Shown one piece after another: positions 58,847 to 64,000 of a stretch of DNA of 64,000 nt. Both the position numbers and the translations under genes were made by a program. Under the pieces are notes generated by a model, which saw only the letters and a list, made by a program, of their open reading frames with translations, ran no database searches and was not told where the DNA came from. The first letter of the stretch is position 1; every line of letters starts with the position of its first letter. Origin of the DNA: Streptomyces lomondensis (GTDB lineage: Bacteria; Actinomycetota; Actinomycetes; Streptomycetales; Streptomycetaceae); assembly GCF_014651035.1 (NCBI RefSeq), contig NZ_BMWC01000001.1, forward strand, positions 372,001 through 436,000, given 5' to 3'.

Positions 58847-59125
58847 GTGCCCGCTTCGGGAGTTCGCGCGGTAGCCATCGCTGCCCGACTGTCCGACATC
58901 GGGCTTCCCGCACGCGTGGAGGAGCACGACCGGTACGCGTCGGTCCAAGCGGAGGTGCCGGAGTCGCTCTCAGACGACTTATGGCGGGAGGTCCTGGAAG
59001 TGGTGGCCGAGGCCGATCGGTTCGGGCTCCTCGCCACCAGCTTGAACGACCGCACTCTCTGGGCGGTTGTAAACAAAGCGGTCCCCACGACGGGCGATGT
59101 CGGGGGACCGAGCCATCAGCGATAG
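58847..59125 (+). CDS. Hypothetical protein, first gene of small-gene operon
   Basis: A 92-residue protein (VRAVAIAARLSDIGLPARVE; VPESLSDDLWREVLEVVAEA; LLATSLNDRTLWAVVNKAV). The GTG at 58847 is chosen for GGAGG at 58835-58839; an upstream GTG at 58820 would lie beside the operators. No family recognised. Followed after 12 bp by the next small gene. Confidence 0.65.
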   Translation: MPASGVRAVAIAARLSDIGLPARVEEHDRYASVQAEVPESLSDDLWREVLEVVAEADRFGLLATSLNDRTLWAVVNKAVPTTGDVGGPSHQR

Positions 59126-59137
59126 GAGCTGAGCAGC

Positions 59138-59449
59138 GTGCTCAACCGTATCCGCCGTGCCGCCTCGCTCACCAGAGCGCGGTACTTCCCCAAGGGCAGG
59201 CACCGCCGTCCCTTATGGCCGTCCCGGCCGCTGGCGGCCCCCGTGCTCCCTGCGTCCGCTGACGCGTCGACGGTCGTCCTGGACCGGTCTCCGGACACCG
59301 CGAGCCACCGTCACCCTCTCGCGGGGGAGGACAACGCGCTTGTCCGCCCGTACATGCTGGCTTGGGAGAGGCGAGTACGGCCGCGCGAGGTGGTCGTCGC
59401 TTCGCACCTGCCCGCTGAAGCCTGGTCGTCCCTCGCGGGAGTCAGCTAA
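59138..59449 (+). CDS. Hypothetical basic protein
   Basis: A 103-residue protein with a very basic N-terminus (MLNRIRRAASLTRARYFPKG-RHRR) and a conserved-looking end (ALVRPYMLAWERRVRPREVV). AGGAG lies upstream of the GTG. Its TAA overlaps the next ATG (TAATG). Such genes recur beside GntR regulators in Streptomyces mobile or accessory loci, from memory. Function unknown. Confidence 0.65.
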   Translation: MLNRIRRAASLTRARYFPKGRHRRPLWPSRPLAAPVLPASADASTVVLDRSPDTASHRHPLAGEDNALVRPYMLAWERRVRPREVVVASHLPAEAWSSLAGVS

Positions 59450-59652
59450 TGACTCCTCGCCAACAGCCCCGCATCACCGAGGCTTCGGTCGTTCCCTACC
59501 GGTCGACTGCCTGCCGCATCGGCACGCATCTTGCTTGCACGGAGTCCTCCCCGGCCTCCGCACCGATCGACCTGCCAGTGGTTGTCGAGACATGCGCCTG
59601 CCCATGCCACTCGGCGTCCCACCACTTCACGCTGGGGGAGACGGAGCGGTGA
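59449..59652 (+). CDS. Small Cys-rich hypothetical protein
   Basis: A 67-residue protein with Cys/His clusters (STACRIGTHLACTESSP; VETCACPCHSASHH), suggesting zinc binding. It overlaps the genes on both sides (TAATG before, GTGA after). No known family. Confidence 0.65.
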   Translation: MTPRQQPRITEASVVPYRSTACRIGTHLACTESSPASAPIDLPVVVETCACPCHSASHHFTLGETER

Positions 59653-59873
59653 GCAGCTGGGCACCCAGCGGCGCGCTGGCATCTAACGTCGAGGTCACCG
59701 CGACCACCGTGCAGCGCGGCGACGTCATCCAACTCGGTGGGACAGCCTGCCAGGTGAGCGACCTCTTCCAGCTCCCCCAAGGCGGCAAGCAACTCCTCTT
59801 CGAGTCGGGCGAGCTGCTGACCATACACGCGCGAACCCGGCTCGCCGCCGTTCGTTTGCAGAGAAGGCGGTGA
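59649..59873 (+). CDS. Small hypothetical protein
   Basis: A 74-residue protein from the GTG at 59649 (VEVTATTVQRGDVIQLGGTA; VSDLFQLPQGGKQLLFESGE; LTIHARTRLAAVRLQRRR). Beta-rich and basic at its end. Coupled by GTGA overlaps to both neighbours. A longer frame to the left is the antisense/alternative frame of the two previous genes. Confidence 0.65.
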   Translation: MSSWAPSGALASNVEVTATTVQRGDVIQLGGTACQVSDLFQLPQGGKQLLFESGELLTIHARTRLAAVRLQRRR

Positions 59874-60613
59874 TCGGGTCCGTGCCTTCACGCCATCATG
59901 AAATCGCCGAGGATCTGCGGCACCAGATCACGACCGGCCGCATCAAGCCCGGCGAGCGCCTTCCATCTGAGGCAGGCCTGGCCGACCGGTACAAGGTCAG
60001 CACGGTGACACTGCGGAGAGCCCTCGCCGTGCTCCAAGGAGAAGGCCTCGTCGAGAAGATCCACGGCAGAGGGAACTTCGCTCGTCGCCCACCCCGCAAG
60101 CTCCTCTACGTCGGAGGATGGGGGACGCTGGACCCGTGGACCGCCGCTGAAACGGCCCTGAGCGTCACAGTTCGCACCAACACGGTTCCGGCAAAGGGGC
60201 ACCTGACGACCCTGCTGGCAGTGCCGACGGGCAGTCCTCTCGCCGAGTTCTTCTGCATTAGCCACGAGGGAGAGTCACCGCACGGCTTGGCCCGCATCTA
60301 CATCCCGCGCGACCTGGCGCCGGCCGCAGTGCTGGACGACAAATCCTCGTGGCGGGAGTCGGCCACGCGCTTTGCCGTTCTGAGCTCGCCGCCGGCGGTT
60401 GTCCGCGAAACGGTATCTGCCCGCCCACCGTCGCCGGACGAAGCATCGGCCCTACGGATCGGCTCCGCCGTGGCAGTCGTCGCCGTCACACGCATCGCGA
60501 CCGACACGACCGGGCGAATCGTCGAGGCCGCGCTTCTGGTGTTCCCGGGGGACCGTGTGGACGCCGTCTTCACCACCCACCACGTGACCGACGAGAGGCA
60601 GAAGCAAGGATGA
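59870..60613 (+). CDS. GntR-family regulator (HutC/UTRA type), second copy
   Basis: A 247-residue repressor. Winged helix (EIAEDLRHQITTGRIKPGER; LADRYKVSTVTLRRALAVLQ; GRGNFARRPP), then UTRA (SPLAEFFCISHEGESPHGLA; ALLVFPGDRVDAVFTTHHV). Its GTG overlaps the preceding TGA and its own TGA overlaps the next ATG. Unlike the other GntR gene it is embedded in the operon and may sense a different ligand. Confidence 0.88.
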   Translation: MIGSVPSRHHEIAEDLRHQITTGRIKPGERLPSEAGLADRYKVSTVTLRRALAVLQGEGLVEKIHGRGNFARRPPRKLLYVGGWGTLDPWTAAETALSVTVRTNTVPAKGHLTTLLAVPTGSPLAEFFCISHEGESPHGLARIYIPRDLAPAAVLDDKSSWRESATRFAVLSSPPAVVRETVSARPPSPDEASALRIGSAVAVVAVTRIATDTTGRIVEAALLVFPGDRVDAVFTTHHVTDERQKQG

Positions 60614-60885
60614 CGGCACCGAACGAACTACGGCTCCTCCCGTGGTCGGGACCGGAGGGCAAGCCCTGCTACCTGAGCACCGACGCTAGCGGCGGCTACA
60701 TGTCCCGCCTGGCGGACAACATCGAAGCGGCACAACTGGGTACGGCAGTCGAGCTGCTGGAGGAGGCCTCAGACACCCTCGTCGACCAGGAGGCGGGCCC
60801 GGAAGACCTGCGACGGTTGGCGAAGGAACTGACGGGGGCTTTGCGGGACGTGCTCCGCGTCGCGACCAGCCGCGGTCACCCCTAG
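60610..60885 (+). CDS. Small conserved actinobacterial protein (PEGxPCYL family), intact
   Basis: A 91-residue protein (LRLLPWSGPEGKPCYLSTDA; GGYMSRLADNIEAAQLGTAV; LRRLAKELTGALRDVLRVAT). It is the intact homologue of the damaged gene at 4242. Coupled to the GntR gene by an ATGA overlap and last in the operon. No known function; helical C-terminal two-thirds. Confidence 0.75.
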   Translation: MTAPNELRLLPWSGPEGKPCYLSTDASGGYMSRLADNIEAAQLGTAVELLEEASDTLVDQEAGPEDLRRLAKELTGALRDVLRVATSRGHP

Positions 60886-60957
60886 CGGGGAGCGCACCTC
60901 GCCGCTCCTAGGCAGCTGCCGCAAACCGCGCCTGCCGAAACAACCTTCCGTACACGT

Positions 60958-61005
60958 CAATGGGGAGAGAAGTCCGGTCATCCACCCGGGTTTACCTCCC
61001 CATTG
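60958..61005. terminator. Inverted repeat after the small-gene operon
   Basis: CAATGGGGAG (60958-60967) and CTCCCCATTG (60996-61005) are perfectly complementary across 28 nt. It probably ends the operon. The rest of 60886-61180 has no gene. Confidence 0.5.
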
Positions 61006-61180
61006 CGTCATGCGGACCAGAATCGGTGACACACGGCTCCGGAGGCCCCTTGACTCCCGGGCAACGCCGCTGGCTGAGGACCTGCAGACGTTCGGTCGAC
61101 CTGGCCCAGTCCGCAGGTAGTCCACGCCCGAGGGGACCTCTCACCCTCGGGCCTACCGGGACTGGGACGCCGGCTCCGTG

Positions 61181-62410
61181 TCAGTCGTCGATCGCCTGGT
61201 AGACCGTGGTCCAGAAATCGTGGAAGAGCCGCGCCGGGTCCGGGACGGACGTCCCGACCTGGGTGAGCAGGATTCCGGTGATCTGGGTTTCCGGGTCGGC
61301 GTAGGTCGAGGTGCCGCTTCCGCCGTCCCAACCGAACTGGCCGATGGGCGCGTAGTCGCCGCGGTAGGTGCGCACCGCCATTCCGAAGCCCCATCCGCCA
61401 TGCTGCCCTTGGCCGAACGACACATGGACATTGTTGACGGCCATGGCGTGTCGGGCGGCTTGCTGCTCGGGCGCGAGGCGGTTGGTGGTCATCAGCTCGA
61501 CGGCGGCCCGGGACAGAATCCGTTCGCTCCCGTGCATCCCGCCGTTGAGCAGCATCCGGAAATAGGCGTGGTAGTCGTCGGCCGTGGAGTTCAGTCCGCC
61601 GCCCCCGCCCTGGAACGCCGGAGGCGCGCTGTGGCGGCCCCCCTCCGCCTCGTCCCACACGTGGAACTCTCCGCTCTGCGGGTCGGGGGCGTAGAGGGGC
61701 GGCAGCCGGTCGATCTTGTCGGCGGGCACGTGGAAACCGGTGTCCTTCATGCCCAGGGGGTCGAAGATGCGTTCGCGCAGGAACGTCTCGTACGACTGGC
61801 CGGTGACCCTGGCGACGAGCACGCCGAGGAGATCGCTGGCGATGTGGTACTGCCAGCGCTCTCCGGGCTGGTGCATCAGCGGCAGCGCGCCGAGGCGGCG
61901 CATCCACTCGTCCGGCTCGGGCATCGGCGTCGGCAGATTGGGCGTGAGCCCCTGCTCGAAGACCGCGTTCATGATCGGAGTTCCCAGCGACGTCATATCC
62001 ATGCCGAGCCCGAACGTGGAGGTCAGCACGTCCCGTACGGTGATGGGCCGCCGCGCTGGCACGGTGTCGTCCAGCGGGCCGTCGATCCGCTTCAGCACCT
62101 GACGGTCGGCGAGTTCGGGCAGCCACGGATCCACCAGGTCGTCCAGCCGCAGCCTGCACTCGTCGAGAAGGATCATCGCCGCCGACATCCCGACCGGCTT
62201 GGACGTCGAGGCCATCCGGAAGATCGTGTCCCGGCGCATCGGCGGGCCGCCGTCGTGGCGCATCGTCCCGAGCGCTTCGGCGTGCGTATCCTCGCCCCGG
62301 CTGACCAGCGCGACCAGCCCCGGAATCTTCCCGGACTCGACATACCGCGCCAGCACGTCGCGCATCCTGCGCAGCCCTGCTTCGGAGAAGCCGCTGTTGC
62401 CTTGTCTCAT
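61181..62410 (-). CDS. Serine hydrolase (class C beta-lactamase / esterase family)
   Basis: A 409-residue protein starting at the ATG at 62410 (AAGGAG seven bases upstream), without a signal peptide. Catalytic SxxK is STSK (Ser68-Lys71) in DTIFRMASTSKPVGMSAAMI. The Tyr motif is Tyr188 in WQYHIASDLLG. A Gly-rich stretch, FGQGQHGGWGFGMAVRTYRG, stands near the third motif. Lacking a signal, it is more likely an esterase or transacylase (EstB/LovD type) than a beta-lactamase. Confidence 0.88.
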   Translation of the reverse strand: MRQGNSGFSEAGLRRMRDVLARYVESGKIPGLVALVSRGEDTHAEALGTMRHDGGPPMRRDTIFRMASTSKPVGMSAAMILLDECRLRLDDLVDPWLPELADRQVLKRIDGPLDDTVPARRPITVRDVLTSTFGLGMDMTSLGTPIMNAVFEQGLTPNLPTPMPEPDEWMRRLGALPLMHQPGERWQYHIASDLLGVLVARVTGQSYETFLRERIFDPLGMKDTGFHVPADKIDRLPPLYAPDPQSGEFHVWDEAEGGRHSAPPAFQGGGGGLNSTADDYHAYFRMLLNGGMHGSERILSRAAVELMTTNRLAPEQQAARHAMAVNNVHVSFGQGQHGGWGFGMAVRTYRGDYAPIGQFGWDGGSGTSTYADPETQITGILLTQVGTSVPDPARLFHDFWTTVYQAIDD

Positions 62411-62652
62411 GATGAATCTCCTTGCGTACAGTGTTCGATCTTCAAGACCCGCCCCGGCGTGGCGCCGCCGTCCCTTGCCCGGCATCTACGACCCCACCGG
62501 CCCCGGGAAGCTGCTGCCCGCGTTCTTCGCCGCGATGGCGGAGACAAAGGGAGACCAAGCGGGAGAACATCCGCGAGTCAGCGCTGGAAGGGACAGAACC
62601 CGCCGAGTTCGCGTCCGCCGCCTGGGCGGTGCTGATGTTCCACAGGGCCGGG
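62411..62652. other. Intergenic region without a clear gene
   Basis: 242 bp between two minus-strand genes. A plus-strand stretch reads PTGPGKLLPAFFAAMAETKG, which looks coding-like for a few dozen bases but has no supported start or stop. Possibly a fragment of a lost gene. Confidence 0.3.
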
Positions 62653-63294
62653 TCAGGCCACAGGGGTTCCGGCCCACGGGTCGAGCGCCGTGTAGGCCGG
62701 CCGCCACCGGTGCTCGTAGGCATGGCGTGCCGGCCCGGGCAGGGGGGCCAGCATCTTCGTGATCGTCCTCTCGTCGGCGTCGTCCAGGAGCCAGGGCAGG
62801 AGCCGGGGCGCGTCGGGGCCGATCCGCTGGGCGTGGACCTGGCCGAAGTGGGCCCACTGCACCGGCGTGACGACCTCTTGGACGAGCGGAAGCGCGGCTT
62901 CCTCCTCGTGGGCGAGGTGCCCGGTCAGGCCCGTGACGAGGGAGTCCGCGAGGTCGCCGACCAGGTTAGGCGTCGTTCCCGGGTCCGCCAGGGCCTTGTC
63001 GAGCGCTTCGACCAGCGGATCGAGGGCCGCGTGCTCGGCCTCCATCGCCTCCAGGAGGGCGAGGTCGTCGGGCCTCCCGGTGAGGTTGCCGCGCAGGGCC
63101 GGCCACAGGGCGTCGTCCTCGGCGCGGTGGTGGACGTGCAGAGCCACCTTGAGAAGGTCCCAGCCCGCGGCGGCGCGCAGGGCCTCGCCCGGGTGGCGAT
63201 CGGCGCGCGAGGTGATGCGGGCGACGTGCTGGAGGTCGCGCCGAAGCGCGTGGTGCATCGCGTACATCACGGTCATGTCGAGCTGGTCGTTCAT
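62653..63294 (-). CDS. Hemerythrin HHE-domain protein
   Basis: A 213-residue helical protein. Iron-binding His/Glu sets occur in YAMHHALRRDLQHV, LHVHHRAEDDALWPAL, EAEHAALDPLVEAL and GHLAHEEEAALPLVQE, giving the di-iron four-helix bundle of HHE proteins. Such proteins bind O2 or NO, or act in redox sensing. Its ATG overlaps the stop of the small gene upstream (ATGA), suggesting an operon under the LysR regulator. Confidence 0.88.
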   Translation of the reverse strand: MNDQLDMTVMYAMHHALRRDLQHVARITSRADRHPGEALRAAAGWDLLKVALHVHHRAEDDALWPALRGNLTGRPDDLALLEAMEAEHAALDPLVEALDKALADPGTTPNLVGDLADSLVTGLTGHLAHEEEAALPLVQEVVTPVQWAHFGQVHAQRIGPDAPRLLPWLLDDADERTITKMLAPLPGPARHAYEHRWRPAYTALDPWAGTPVA

Positions 63295-63476
63295 CGTGTC
63301 CTCGTTCCTTGCTCGTGACCGCGCCCGTGTCCCGCCGGCCAGCTCAGCCCCCAGGTGGTGCCCGCGGGGCGGGTGACCGCTTCCGCCAGACGCATCGCCG
63401 CCCGCTCGGCGTCGGTGAAGAAGGGCGCCTTGCCGGCCGGGAGCACGACAGCCAGGTCCTTCATACGTGTCTGCAT
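63291..63476 (-). pseudogene. Internally deleted carboxymuconolactone decarboxylase/AhpD-like remnant
   Basis: A 61-residue frame. MQTRMKDLAVVLP resembles the start of carboxymuconolactone-decarboxylase (CMD) family peroxidases, and APFFTDAERAAMRLAEAVTR resembles a C-terminal segment. The usual ~80 intervening residues, including the catalytic CxxC and His, are missing. The frame is still open, so a short product could be made, but it cannot have the peroxidase site. Confidence 0.6.
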
Positions 63477-63583
63477 GGTGAAATCTCCTGTGAGCAGGCG
63501 CCGTTCGACGTGTCGCTCTCCGGTGGCTTCAAGGCTCCCTCGGGGCGGTGGACGTGATCAACGCCGGATCTGGAATGGCCCCG

Positions 63584-63599
63584 ATAACCGGAGGGTTAT
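63584..63599. promoter_or_regulatory. LysR-type operator
   Basis: ATAACC (63584-63589) and GGTTAT (63594-63599) form an inverted repeat that contains the T-N11-A box of LysR regulators. It lies between the divergent CMD-remnant/hemerythrin genes and the LysR gene. Confidence 0.6.
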
Positions 63600-63633
63600 G
63601 TCGGGGAACGTGAGGACGCGGGGCGGGGGCATC

Positions 63634-64000
63634 GTGGAAGTACGGGACATCGAGATCTTTCTGACGCTCACAGAGGAGCTGCACTTCGGGCGTACCGCCG
63701 CGCGGCTGCACGTGAGTCAGGCGCGTGTGAGTCAGGCGATCAAGCAGCAGGAACGCCGCCTCGGCGGCGAGCTGTTCGACCGCTCCAGCCGTCGCGACAT
63801 CCGATTGACACCGCTGGGCCAACTCCTGCGAGACGATCTGCAGCCGGTGTACGCGAATCTGCTGGCGAGCTTGGAACGGGCCCGGCTCGCAGCTCAGGGC
63901 GTCACCGCCACGCTGCGCATCGGCATGATGCCCTTCAACCTGCCTGATCTGCACCCCCATTGGCGAGTCTTCCGGGCTCGCCACCCCCAATGGCAGCTTC
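63634..64000 (+). CDS. LysR-family transcriptional regulator (5' part)
   Basis: The first ~122 codons; the gene runs off the window. VEVRDIEIFLTLTEELHFGR, TAARLHVSQARVSQAIKQQE and GGELFDRSSRRDIRLTPLGQ form the classic LysR winged helix. It is followed by the start of the co-inducer domain (TLRIGMMPFNLPDLHPHWRV). The GTG at 63634 is preferred to the in-frame ATG at 63598, which falls inside the operator and has too short a ribosome-site spacing. Divergent from the hemerythrin operon, its probable target. Confidence 0.9.
   Translation, partial: MEVRDIEIFLTLTEELHFGRTAARLHVSQARVSQAIKQQERRLGGELFDRSSRRDIRLTPLGQLLRDDLQPVYANLLASLERARLAAQGVTATLRIGMMPFNLPDLHPHWRVFRARHPQWQL

Overview
This 64 kb window is high-GC actinobacterial chromosome, almost certainly Streptomyces. 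The grounds are strong G/C bias at third codon positions, many GTG and TTG starts, 4-nt ATGA/GTGA overlaps, a chaplin with a sortase signal, a melC1-melC2 tyrosinase pair, Scr1 (HTH-DUF5753)/DUF397 regulator pairs, an AfsR-like regulator, and a CsoR-type copper operator. From memory, the order citrate synthase / RecD-like helicase / copper ATPase / iol genes / chaplin / exopolysaccharide genes / tyrosinase resembles the SCO2700-SCO2737 part of the S. coelicolor core; I could not check this. There is no rRNA, intact tRNA, CRISPR array, integrase or transposase.

Layout. 0-5.9 kb: the start of a LacI regulator, a cupin, a RibD-type reductase, a divergent metallo-hydrolase/CGNR regulator pair with repeated operators, an alpha/beta hydrolase, a DUF4345 membrane protein, and a scar where two divergent genes have lost their 5' ends. 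6-10.5 kb: RecD2-like helicase and citrate synthase, then a structured non-coding stretch. 10.5-14.6 kb: copZ/copA under a CsoR-like operator, an alcohol dehydrogenase, and a small HTH protein. 15-21 kb: a tightly coupled myo-inositol operon (iolC, a DKGP-aldolase-like gene, iolB, iolD, iolA/mmsA); iolG and iolE are not here. 21-26.4 kb: an S15/CocE hydrolase fused to an ABC ATPase with its permease, and a VWA lipoprotein. 26.5-44.3 kb: a cell-surface region with a two-domain chaplin, an ATP-grasp/flavoprotein pair, a GH26-like secreted hydrolase, a seven-gene exopolysaccharide operon (31643-39938, minus), four small secreted proteins, and tyrosinase with its copper chaperone. 44.4-54.6 kb: accessory genes, namely a Cys-nucleophile hydrolase with a tiny downstream ORF, a 2-hydroxyacid dehydrogenase, an AfsR-like SARP-NTPase-TPR regulator with an antisense short-peptide ORF, a GT-B-like protein, a protein with a 27-bp repeat, and an NB-ARC/TPR protein. 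54.6-61 kb: an island-like stretch with two tRNA-3'-half-like direct repeats, an Scr1/DUF6879 module, and two GntR/UTRA regulators around a translationally coupled operon of small genes. 61-64 kb: a serine hydrolase, a hemerythrin, an internally deleted carboxymuconolactone-decarboxylase remnant, and the start of a LysR regulator.

The genes fall into a few working units. The iol operon would carry inositol from the diketo-hydrolysis stage to acetyl-CoA, which citrate synthase nearby would consume. CopZ hands copper to CopA for export, and MelC1 delivers copper to tyrosinase. The chaplin, exopolysaccharide and secreted proteins probably serve the aerial-hypha surface. The most speculative but interesting signals are the short peptide ORFs beside the TPR regulator and beside the Cys-hydrolase.
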